Source: Paraprevotella sp. (GTDB lineage Bacteria > Bacteroidota > Bacteroidia > Bacteroidales > Bacteroidaceae). From it: DNA of 5,702 nt. The translations under genes and the position numbers were made by a program. The notes below the pieces were generated by a model. That model was not told the DNA's origin. It ran no database searches and saw only the letters and a list, made by a program, of their open reading frames with translations. Below, piece by piece: positions 1 through 5,702 of the stretch. How positions within the stretch are numbered: the first letter of the stretch is position 1; every line of letters begins with the position of its first letter. The stretch lies in contig JAGBUF010000339.1 of NCBI GenBank assembly GCA_017630975.1, positions 1 through 5,702 of the forward strand. Reading direction: 5' to 3'.

Positions 1-1
1 C

Positions 2-463
2 ATTGATGGTGGTGCAGTCACTTTCATCATGGACAAGGAAGGCTTGAATCCGTCAGCAATGTCCGACTTATTGAACAAGAAGTCCGGAGTTGCAGGTATC
101 ACAGGTGTATCATCCGATATGCGCGAAGTAACAGCAGCAGCTAACGAGGGTAACAAACGTTGCCAATTGGCATTGCAGATGTATGCTTATCGCATCAAGA
201 AATACATCGGTGCTTATGCTGCAGCAATGGGAGGTGTTGACATCATCCTCTTTACCGGTGGTGTTGGTGAAAACCAAGCAGACATGCGCGAGGCAATCTG
301 TTCCGGTTTGGAATATTTAGGTGTAAATATTGACAAGGCTGTAAACAACACTATCCGCGGCGAAGAAGCCATCATTTCAACAGCAGATGGTAAAGTAACC
401 GTTTGTGTCATCCCAACCGATGAGGAACTGATGATTGCTAAAGACACCATGGCATTGGTATAA
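2..463 (+). CDS. ackA: Acetate kinase, C-terminal part (5' end outside window)
   Basis: Acetate kinase interconverts acetate + ATP and acetyl phosphate + ADP in the cytoplasm; with phosphotransacetylase it forms the fermentative acetate/ATP pathway. The open frame runs from the window edge, so the N-terminus is missing: about 154 codons remain, whereas the family is usually about 400 residues. Seen directly: the start of the fragment (IDGGAVTFIMDKEGL) matches the stretch before the family's conserved SGxxGxS-like segment (here SGVAGITGVSSDMRE); the nucleotide-binding glycine motif FTGGVGEN is encoded at about 251-274; and the C-terminal IPTDEELMIA motif, with the conserved paired glutamates, lies at about 413-442. 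An internal ATG at 29 is not the real start, because homology continues upstream of it. The frame ends in TAA, with an intrinsic terminator 25 nt downstream. The partner gene pta is often adjacent in bacteria but would lie outside this window. Confidence 0.96.
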   Translation: MDGGAVTFIMDKEGLNPSAMSDLLNKKSGVAGITGVSSDMREVTAAANEGNKRCQLALQMYAYRIKKYIGAYAAAMGGVDIILFTGGVGENQADMREAICSGLEYLGVNIDKAVNNTIRGEEAIISTADGKVTVCVIPTDEELMIAKDTMALV

Positions 464-487
464 AACGAGATATCATACATCATTCAG

Positions 488-519
488 AAGCGGGAACTTA
501 CGGGTTCCCGCTTTTTATT
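488..519 (+). terminator. Rho-independent terminator of ackA
   Basis: A perfect 10-bp stem (AAGCGGGAAC at 488-497 pairing with GTTCCCGCTT at 504-513) encloses a 6-nt loop and runs into a T-rich tail (CTTTTTATT, 511-519). It starts 25 nt after the ackA stop codon on the same strand, which is the expected place to end the ackA transcript. The strong GC core and U-tract make this a confident call. Confidence 0.93.
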
Positions 520-593
520 ATCCGCCCTCGCCACCTCAATATCAGCAACCGAAAATCCCATTCATTTTCAGCTTGCTCATCTACCACACCTGA

Positions 594-623
594 TTGTTTC
601 TTCACGTAAGTATTGAGAAACAA
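594..623. repeat. Short inverted repeat between the convergent terminators
   Basis: TTGTTTCT (594-601) is the exact reverse complement of AGAAACAA (616-623), separated by 14 nt. Its right arm abuts and slightly overlaps the T-tract of the minus-strand terminator (622-627). It may be an incidental hairpin in an AT-rich spacer, a weak second termination hairpin, or a protein-binding site; nothing in the sequence decides between these. The rest of the spacer, about 520-593, shows no gene or recognisable site. Confidence 0.35.
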
Positions 624-667
624 AAAACTGCCCTTTAACCAACTAATAAATAGAGATTAAAGGGCGG
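622..667 (-). terminator. Rho-independent terminator of the minus-strand gene run
   Basis: Read on the minus strand, a perfect 9-bp stem (GCCCTTTAA at 657-665 pairing with TTAAAGGGC at 630-638), extendable past one A/C mismatch to the pair 667/628, is followed immediately by six T (627-622). The loop is 18 nt. The stem begins 36 nt after the stop codon of the GIY-YIG gene, so it closes the whole leftward transcription unit. On the plus strand the hairpin lacks a T-tract, so it is directional. Confidence 0.87.
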
Positions 668-703
668 CTAAATCATATTTTATTGAATTTTACTGTAATC
701 TAC

Positions 704-1600
704 TCAATTATTGTTGTAGTTTCCATACTTTCTGGTTCCAAGTTTCTCTTTCCAAATCCCTTCACGTTCAATGGCTTCTGACTCACTGATATTAATATCC
801 AAAACCTCTAAAATACTCCATTGAAAATTATTGTCGGCATATTTGGAATCTTTTTCAATAAGCGCATTCAGAGATTTATCATCGCCATGGCCTGTTTTTG
901 CATATGGATACCATCTTCCCCAAATTCCATTCCTATTATACGTAGAACCTACGTATTGTTTACCATTACTACAGTCCAATATTACATAAATACAATTCTT
1001 CTTCTCTAAGAAGGTCTTCCAATTAGGGTCATCTATTATTTTCTTTAGTTCAGGATAACTAACCCTTACATCTAAATATGAAGATGGTATATCAATTTCA
1101 CATTTTAACAACCCTTCTTTTTCTACTTTAACAACGTTTTTTTGTTTATAGTAATATTGATGCCATGATTTTGTATTATGTCCCCATTCAATAATTAGTT
1201 TTTCTTTCAAGGAATCAAATGCATTAATAGGCTTCAAATCCAATACTATTTCCTCAGGTCCATTCTTACTTGGATAATGACCAATTATCTTATATACTCC
1301 AAGGAAACGAGAATAGTCCTTTTCTTCACCAAGGAATGAAATAAGATATTTTATTCGTTGATTAAAATGACATTTCTTCTGCTCACTTTGATACTTTATG
1401 AATAGATCATTACTATACAAATATAATGACTTTATACTTGGTATATTTGCTGGGAAAGGTTCACCAGATATTCTTAACTCCCCATTGCCTTTTCCTGTAC
1501 GACAATCGGAATGGCGTATCATTTTAATTTCTCGCCTATCGGTCTTATCAAATTCTGTATCAAAACCTCCCAACCAATCTTGAATTGTTTTCTTCTCCAT
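704..1600 (-). CDS. GIY-YIG nuclease family protein with N-terminal accessory domain
   Basis: The C-terminal domain (residues about 200-295 of 298) is a GIY-YIG endonuclease fold. The two short motifs appear as I-Y-V at 204-206 and Y-V-G at 216-218, the conserved arginine is R229 in GIWGRW, and the likely catalytic glutamate is E280 in the EREGIWKEKLGTR segment, followed by the family-typical asparagine-rich end. All catalytic landmarks are present, so an active enzyme is plausible. Residues about 1-190 contain RFLGVYKIIG (98-107) and IIEWGHNTKSWHQYY (136-150), features I recall from a widespread group of about 300-residue GIY-YIG proteins of unknown role; this protein has the usual length for that group. 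The ATG at 1600 follows the preceding gene by 8 nt, so the two are very likely cotranscribed. The coding DNA is notably AT-rich (15-16 G+C in each of the rows 1081-1140 and 1141-1200). DNA cleavage is inferred from the domain; the substrate and biological role (repair, defence, mobile element) are unknown. Confidence 0.85.
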   Translation of the reverse strand: MEKKTIQDWLGGFDTEFDKTDRREIKMIRHSDCRTGKGNGELRISGEPFPANIPSIKSLYLYSNDLFIKYQSEQKKCHFNQRIKYLISFLGEEKDYSRFLGVYKIIGHYPSKNGPEEIVLDLKPINAFDSLKEKLIIEWGHNTKSWHQYYYKQKNVVKVEKEGLLKCEIDIPSSYLDVRVSYPELKKIIDDPNWKTFLEKKNCIYVILDCSNGKQYVGSTYNRNGIWGRWYPYAKTGHGDDKSLNALIEKDSKYADNNFQWSILEVLDINISESEAIEREGIWKEKLGTRKYGNYNNN

Positions 1601-1608
1601 ACTTTAGC

Positions 1609-2736
1609 CTATTTATACCATTGATATTCCAGACCAATCTCTTCCATTGCAAGATATTTCCAAATTTCTTTCTCATAATTTGGAGTAAACTTCGACATCA
1701 ACACTTTTTGTTGGTGCTCTTCATTAGAATCGTACCAACCATTAAAATTCATTGTTCTCTCATTTATCGTTGATATTGGATATTCATGAGTATTGAGTTG
1801 AAAAAACACAGTCCCAATACGAGTCATACTATTTCTATCACAATCAGTTAAAAATAAGGAATGATTGTCAAGTATAAAGCAATAACCTTTCATAAACGCT
1901 CCCAAAGCCAATTCTGAGATAACCTTACCGTCATTAAGTCTTATCACATCCCCTGTAAAAATAGAGTTACCGTTTGAATCTTTAACCCCTGTATCAACTC
2001 CAGCATATATAACCTGCCTGGCAAATCCTCTTCCTTTACATTCATCTGCAAACACCATCTCCACGATATCCTGATTATGGAATTCATTCCATTTTTCATC
2101 GGTCTCCCATACATACATCCTACCATCTTCCAAAAAGAAACAGTTTTCTAATCCTGTATAACAGAATTCATTTGTATTACTAACATATCTAATCCTCATG
2201 GTCGGTAGATGTTCCCCTATACCTGCTCCAATCTCATATAAATATTTCTTACATAGTCTATTCAGAGCCTCCTCAGTTATTACTTTTGGGGATTCTTCAC
2301 GTTTCATTGGAATTTTACAGCCAAGTGTTATATCTATCAACATATAGGGTAACCATTCCCTCGGTATCGCAATATTGGGAATATCTATAGCCTCAGCAAA
2401 AAGAGGTGCCATTTCACTATCTTTGAAACCAGCGATGCCACAACCAACACGCGTTAAAAGGAATCGCTGCATTGGATGTTTTTTTGCATAATTTAAAAAA
2501 TCTTCCACATATGGACGAATAACATCCAAACCTCCAGGCATAGTAGTAATGGAATAACAACGACCGGTTGGTCCTTCACCTACCCCCCACTCAGCTCCAA
2601 ACTCATTATAAGCTATACGAGCCGCTCCACCTCCGTGAGTCCCTTGAAGATTACTACCAAATACAAAAACCTCACATTTTGAAAGTTCGGTGATGTTGGA
2701 TGGCGAAAAATGATGATTTACTCTTTTTATTTTCAT
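1609..2736 (-). CDS. Macro-domain-like / YopX-like two-domain protein, function unknown
   Basis: This 375-residue protein seems to join two accessory-type domains. Residues about 20-135 carry VFVFGSNLQGTHGGGAAR (23-40) and LLTRVGCGIAGF (93-104), resembling the two ligand-binding loops of macrodomains; similar stand-alone proteins (FVFGSNLxGxHGxGAA) occur in phages and bacteria and are sometimes named as phage non-structural proteins. Residues about 240-315 contain AGVDTGVKDSNGNSIFTGDV (245-264), close to the YopX signature (TGLKDKNGKEIYEGDI), and end with MTRIGTVFFQ, like the closing strand of that fold; residues 180-228 may be the YopX front half. The last 60 residues are unassigned. No signal peptide or membrane segment is seen, so it should be cytoplasmic. 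The ATG lies 18 nt after the lpxH stop, with only a weak purine stretch (AAGAAA) as ribosome site, and the stop is 8 nt before the GIY-YIG gene. ADP-ribose or nucleotide binding is inference only. Confidence 0.75.
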   Translation of the reverse strand: MKIKRVNHHFSPSNITELSKCEVFVFGSNLQGTHGGGAARIAYNEFGAEWGVGEGPTGRCYSITTMPGGLDVIRPYVEDFLNYAKKHPMQRFLLTRVGCGIAGFKDSEMAPLFAEAIDIPNIAIPREWLPYMLIDITLGCKIPMKREESPKVITEEALNRLCKKYLYEIGAGIGEHLPTMRIRYVSNTNEFCYTGLENCFFLEDGRMYVWETDEKWNEFHNQDIVEMVFADECKGRGFARQVIYAGVDTGVKDSNGNSIFTGDVIRLNDGKVISELALGAFMKGYCFILDNHSLFLTDCDRNSMTRIGTVFFQLNTHEYPISTINERTMNFNGWYDSNEEHQQKVLMSKFTPNYEKEIWKYLAMEEIGLEYQWYK

Positions 2737-2754
2737 CGTTTCTTAAATTAGTAC

Positions 2755-3522
2755 TTACGGCCGACTGTCCCCTTCAATGTAATTCTCAAGGTAGAGATGA
2801 GTACCATCAAACACGGCATAGGTGAATTGCGAAATCCAATCGCCAATAATCATCACTCTGCTGGTACGACTCAACATCAAATCCAATTCAATATGACGAT
2901 GACCGAAAATAAAATAATTGATTTCAGGGTGATTCTTCAAATACTCTTTAGCATACTGCACCAAGAACTCTCTGTCCTCACCCATATAAGGTGGATCTCC
3001 TCCTTGAAGCGTATGTTTCACCCTGCTATGGGCTGCCCAACGCAAGCCGAATGCCATTGCCCAACGGGGATGAATACAAGAAAACAATTGACGACAGATA
3101 CGATTGCGGAATACTGATCGTAAGAAACGGAACTTGGGATCTGGGTCGCCCAATCCATCGCCATGCGACAACATGAAAATCTTATCGCCCATTTCCACTG
3201 TCTCCGGTTCGGTATGAAGAATGACGCCACATTCCTTTACTAAATAATCGGTACACCATATATCATGATTTCCGATAAAGAAATGGACCTCTACCCCATT
3301 ATCTGTCAATTCGGCAATTTTCCCCAAGAGACGGACATATCCTCTCGGCACCACCATCTTGTATTCATACCAAAAATCAAAGATGTCACCCAGCAGATAG
3401 ACTGCCGATGCCTTGTCCTTGATGTCATCCAGGAAACGCACTAACCGTCGTTCGCGTGTCCGGTCATGTGGCAACGAGCGACAGCCCAAATGGGCATCGG
3501 AAAGAAAATATACGTTCTTCAT
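2755..3522 (-). CDS. lpxH: UDP-2,3-diacylglucosamine diphosphatase
   Basis: LpxH hydrolyses UDP-2,3-diacylglucosamine to lipid X and UMP, the fourth step of lipid A synthesis, at the inner face of the cytoplasmic membrane. The 255-residue protein has the full calcineurin-like metallophosphoesterase motif set: DAH (D9, H11), LLGDIFDFW (D46), GNHD (N85, H86), SHGDG (H120) and GHRH (H208, H210), which hold the two metal ions. The long arginine- and aromatic-rich middle (about 130-180) fits the LpxH cap that binds the acyl chains, and the length is normal for LpxH of this phylum. The ATG follows the stop of the upstream SufT-like gene after one nucleotide (TAAGATG), pointing to translational coupling. 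A related cytoplasmic phosphoesterase is the main alternative, but the motif spacing and the cap favour LpxH. Confidence 0.92.
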   Translation of the reverse strand: MKNVYFLSDAHLGCRSLPHDRTRERRLVRFLDDIKDKASAVYLLGDIFDFWYEYKMVVPRGYVRLLGKIAELTDNGVEVHFFIGNHDIWCTDYLVKECGVILHTEPETVEMGDKIFMLSHGDGLGDPDPKFRFLRSVFRNRICRQLFSCIHPRWAMAFGLRWAAHSRVKHTLQGGDPPYMGEDREFLVQYAKEYLKNHPEINYFIFGHRHIELDLMLSRTSRVMIIGDWISQFTYAVFDGTHLYLENYIEGDSRP

Positions 3523-3523
3523 C

Positions 3524-3838
3524 TTACAAAAATCCTAATTCCATTTTTGCCTCCTCGGTCATCATGTCCTTGTCCCATTCAGGTTCAAAGACGAGATTTA
3601 CCTCCACTGACTTTACCTGTTCTATGCTCTCCAACTTCTGACGCACATCTTCAACAATAAAATCTGCAGCCGGACAGTTAGGAGCTGTCAGCGTCATATC
3701 TACATTCAGTGTGTAATCATCTGCTAAATCTATCTTGTATATCAATCCCAAGTCATACACATTAACCGGTATCTCTGGGTCGTACACCGTCTTCAACATC
3801 TCTATTACCCTCTCCTCAATCTGAACTTTTTCTTCCAT
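3524..3838 (-). CDS. DUF59/MIP18-family Fe-S cluster assembly factor (SufT-like)
   Basis: A small 104-residue cytoplasmic protein that is essentially one DUF59 (MIP18/PaaD-like) domain. Family landmarks seen: VYDPEIPVNVYDLGLIY (18-34), LTLTAPNCPAADF-type segment with the conserved cysteine C55 (49-60), and a C-terminal FEPEWDKDMMTEEAKMELGF stretch (84-103) typical of SufT-like proteins. Family members assist Fe-S cluster assembly or delivery to client proteins; this specific role is assigned by homology, and the client is not visible here. No suf genes occur in the window, so the pairing with radC and lpxH looks like operon packing rather than a pathway. The start codon lies 22 nt after the radC stop in an A/T-rich spacer, and the stop is 1 nt from the lpxH ATG. 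It is sometimes annotated as a PaaD-like phenylacetate protein, but without paa neighbours the assembly-factor name is safer. Confidence 0.88.
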   Translation of the reverse strand: MEEKVQIEERVIEMLKTVYDPEIPVNVYDLGLIYKIDLADDYTLNVDMTLTAPNCPAADFIVEDVRQKLESIEQVKSVEVNLVFEPEWDKDMMTEEAKMELGFL

Positions 3839-3860
3839 ATATTTTTAATGTGTCTTTTTA

Positions 3861-4604
3861 TTATAATCTACCTTCCTCGCAATAACTATAAAATCCAGCG
3901 TCGGTCACGATGACATGGTCGAGCAAACGAATACCCATCATCTTACAAGAATTACTCAATCTGTCCGTCAGTCTATCATCTTCGGCACTAGGGTGCAAAC
4001 TCCCTGACGGATGGTTGTGACAAAGTGCCAACACCGTAGCACGCTTCAACAAGGCCTCACGAATAATCAATCGAATGTCCACCGCAGTCTCCGTTAACCC
4101 TCCCCTACTGACAAGCAGATGTCCAAGGATCTTGCATGCTTGATTCATCAGCAATACATAACATTCCTCATGGGGCAAGTCCTGCATCTTAGGGTGGAAA
4201 TAATTGAACAGGTCAACACTGGAATGAATTTCCTTACGTTCTGATATCGGTTCTTCAGAACGACGACGTGCCAACTCACATGCCGCTAAAATGGTAACTG
4301 CCTTTGCTTCACCTAATCCTTTGTAGCGTTTTGTTTTCTTCTTTTTGCCTGTCGCCTCATCCATCACATCTATTTCGCTCATCAATTCATCCAACGAACG
4401 ACGCCCCAAGGTCTTCAAACTATTACCACAATCGGCAAGCACCCGTTGCATCAGTTCTACCGCTGTTTCGTCGGTAGTTCCGGAGCCTATCAATATGGCC
4501 AACAACTCAGCATTGCTTAAAGCAGATGGTCCTTTGGCCATCAGTTTCTCTCTCGGACGATCTTCAGCCGCCTGTTGCTTTATGTTTAATCTCAATGCGG
4601 ACAT
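3861..4604 (-). CDS. radC: RadC/JAMM-domain protein with lysine-rich insertion
   Basis: RadC proteins combine an N-terminal helix-hairpin-helix-like region with a C-terminal JAB1/MPN metalloprotease-like domain; despite the historic name, their molecular role is unsettled. Here residues about 13-45 hold the conserved RPREKLMAKGPSALSNAELLAILIGSGT-type opening, and residues about 125-247 the JAMM domain. The metal-site motif is intact: E146 in PHEECYV, then H196-N-H198-PSG and S206-x-x-D209. At 247 residues it is longer than the usual about 225-230, and the excess seems to be residues 78-93 (IDVMDEATGKKKKTKR), placed just before the GLGEAKA hairpin where other RadC proteins go directly into the KGIGEAKA-type motif. 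The ATG lies 3 nt after the glycosyltransferase stop, indicating cotranscription. Chromosomal location within a core operon argues against the mobile-element RadC variants. Confidence 0.93.
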   Translation of the reverse strand: MSALRLNIKQQAAEDRPREKLMAKGPSALSNAELLAILIGSGTTDETAVELMQRVLADCGNSLKTLGRRSLDELMSEIDVMDEATGKKKKTKRYKGLGEAKAVTILAACELARRRSEEPISERKEIHSSVDLFNYFHPKMQDLPHEECYVLLMNQACKILGHLLVSRGGLTETAVDIRLIIREALLKRATVLALCHNHPSGSLHPSAEDDRLTDRLSNSCKMMGIRLLDHVIVTDAGFYSYCEEGRL

Positions 4605-4607
4605 ACT

Positions 4608-5699
4608 TTATTTATAAAAGTTTTTTTCAAAGGCTGAAAACTCATCACGTCCACACAAACAGCGCAACCACCATGCTCGCAAAAAGCCTGTTCCATATCC
4701 AATCAACTGCACAAACGATGCCGCAATGGCCAAGACTCCTACCTTAACACTGCGATACGACAACGCTGCATCAATCCATATCAATAAAGAGAACAATAAC
4801 AATGGTATAAGCGGAGCCCATGATAAAAGATGAAACAATGACTCATATTGTATCAATCCCGGCATTTCAGGGGCATACACATAGCCATGTGTCATTTGAA
4901 AAACCCATGTTGAACCTATCCATCCCACCAACAGCGCCAACGTCAAGATGAAGCCCCCTACTGTAAACACGGCAGGCAACAAATGCACCAACTTCATGGA
5001 ACCGGGATGTCGCTTGTGAAGGTTGATGCGTGCGATACCTGAATTATGAACTTGACGGAAAAACTTTTTCAAATCGGTACGCCGTTTGTGCCATACCCAT
5101 GCCTCAGGGAACAGACGACACGAACAGCCTTCTTTAAAGATTCGAATACTGAAATCGACATCCTCGCCAAAACGCATTTTAGAAAAGCCACCCAATCTTT
5201 TATAAACATCAGCACGGATGCCCATATTGAACGAACGAGGATAAAACTTATCCATTTTTTTCTTTCCGCCACGAATACCACCGGTAGTAAAAAATGACGT
5301 CATGGAATAGCTGATGGCCTTCTGTATCTTTGTAAAGGAATCATGCGCACGGTCCGGTCCACCGAAAGCATCCGTCGGCATACGGTTCAATTCGTTCTCA
5401 ACTTCTTGCAAATAAGTTGGCGGTAGTACACAATCTGAATCCAATACAATAAGAAATTCTCCTCTACTGCGTTCCGCCCCATAATTTCGTGTTTGCCCCG
5501 GTCCGGAGTTCTGTTTCTCAAAATACTTTACTGATATTTTATCCACATAACGCTCCACCACCTCACGACAAGGAAGGGTTGAACCATCCTCCACAACAAT
5601 CACCTCAAAATCAGTAAAAGTTTGTTCTGTCAAACTGGAAAGCAATTCATCCACCTCATCTGGTCGGTTATATACGGGTATAATCAGAGAATATGTCAT
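4608..5699 (-). CDS. Family 2 glycosyltransferase with C-terminal membrane segments
   Basis: The N-terminal half (residues about 1-210, counted from the ATG at 5699) is a GT-A, family 2 glycosyltransferase: MTYSLIIPVYNRPDEV opening, VVEDGS with nucleotide-binding D38, the metal-binding DSD at 87-89 (LIVLDSDCVLPP), and a GED at 178-180 near the acceptor/catalytic site. The C-terminal half has three hydrophobic stretches at about 238-260, 288-311 and 317-341, so the protein is probably anchored in the inner membrane with its catalytic domain in the cytoplasm. It likely transfers a sugar from an NDP-sugar to a lipid-linked or surface glycan; donor and acceptor cannot be read from the sequence. 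ATG at 5699 is chosen because the family motif starts right after it; an in-frame GTG at 5700-5702 touches the window edge, so a longer start outside the window cannot be excluded. It is the first visible gene of the compact leftward operon. Confidence 0.88.
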   Translation of the reverse strand: MTYSLIIPVYNRPDEVDELLSSLTEQTFTDFEVIVVEDGSTLPCREVVERYVDKISVKYFEKQNSGPGQTRNYGAERSRGEFLIVLDSDCVLPPTYLQEVENELNRMPTDAFGGPDRAHDSFTKIQKAISYSMTSFFTTGGIRGGKKKMDKFYPRSFNMGIRADVYKRLGGFSKMRFGEDVDFSIRIFKEGCSCRLFPEAWVWHKRRTDLKKFFRQVHNSGIARINLHKRHPGSMKLVHLLPAVFTVGGFILTLALLVGWIGSTWVFQMTHGYVYAPEMPGLIQYESLFHLLSWAPLIPLLLFSLLIWIDAALSYRSVKVGVLAIAASFVQLIGYGTGFLRAWWLRCLCGRDEFSAFEKNFYK

Positions 5700-5702
5700 C
5701 AC

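Noticed and set aside
29..463. Separate short gene starting at ATG 29
   Set aside because: The frame is open back to the window edge and the upstream codons match acetate kinase, so this ATG is an internal methionine.
214..483. 89-codon open frame on the minus strand opposite ackA
   Set aside because: The plus-strand frame is clearly acetate kinase; the antisense frame has no known motif and runs into the leader of the ackA terminator.
520..703. Possible small gene, ncRNA or CRISPR repeat in the ackA/GIY-YIG spacer
   Set aside because: No supported reading frame, no repeated unit array and no promoter-like pair was seen; the terminators and one short inverted repeat account for the visible structure.
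1944..2126. 60-codon minus-strand frame within the macro/YopX-like gene
   Set aside because: It overlaps the same-strand larger gene in another frame; the longer frame is continuous with recognisable motifs on both sides, so this is neither a separate gene nor a frameshift remnant.
496..2760. 8-bp direct match ACTTACGG at 496-503 and 2753-2760, roughly flanking the accessory cassette
   Set aside because: Eight bases are too short to be meaningful over 2 kb, and the left copy sits inside the ackA terminator hairpin, beyond the operon terminator; not credible as a target-site duplication or att site.
2797..3117. 106-codon open frame on the plus strand inside lpxH
   Set aside because: It is antisense to a gene with a complete set of LpxH catalytic motifs, has no recognisable domain, and has the composition of a complementary-strand shadow.

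Overview
The window reads as chromosomal DNA from a Bacteroidales-type Gram-negative bacterium (Bacteroides, Phocaeicola, Parabacteroides or Prevotella relatives). This is inferred from protein style: a lipid A gene (lpxH), a SufT/MIP18-type Fe-S assembly factor, RadC, and AT-rich translation starts without strong Shine-Dalgarno motifs. I cannot fix the genus from sequence alone.

Layout: The left edge (2-463, + strand) is the C-terminal part of acetate kinase (ackA), followed by a textbook intrinsic terminator at 488-519. All other genes are on the minus strand and converge on ackA. In their order of transcription (right to left) they are: a membrane-associated family 2 glycosyltransferase (4608-5699), radC (3861-4604), a DUF59/SufT-like Fe-S assembly factor (3524-3838), lpxH (2755-3522), a macro-like/YopX-like two-domain protein (1609-2736) and a GIY-YIG nuclease-domain protein (704-1600). 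A minus-strand intrinsic terminator at 622-667 closes this run. The two terminators insulate the convergent units, and the short DNA between them (about 520-621) shows no gene.

Glycosyltransferase, radC, SufT-like gene and lpxH are spaced by 3, 22 and 1 nt and look like one housekeeping operon: envelope glycan or lipid A work plus Fe-S maintenance and RadC. The last two genes differ. They are AT-richer where sampled, carry domains typical of accessory or phage-linked genes, and sit between lpxH and the operon terminator with spacers of 18 and 8 nt and no obvious promoter of their own. The simplest reading is a two-gene accessory cassette placed at the tail of a core operon and expressed by read-through. 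Its function is unknown. A nucleotide- or ADP-ribose-related sensor or enzyme paired with a nuclease is a reasonable but unproven hypothesis, and it is the most interesting item in the window.
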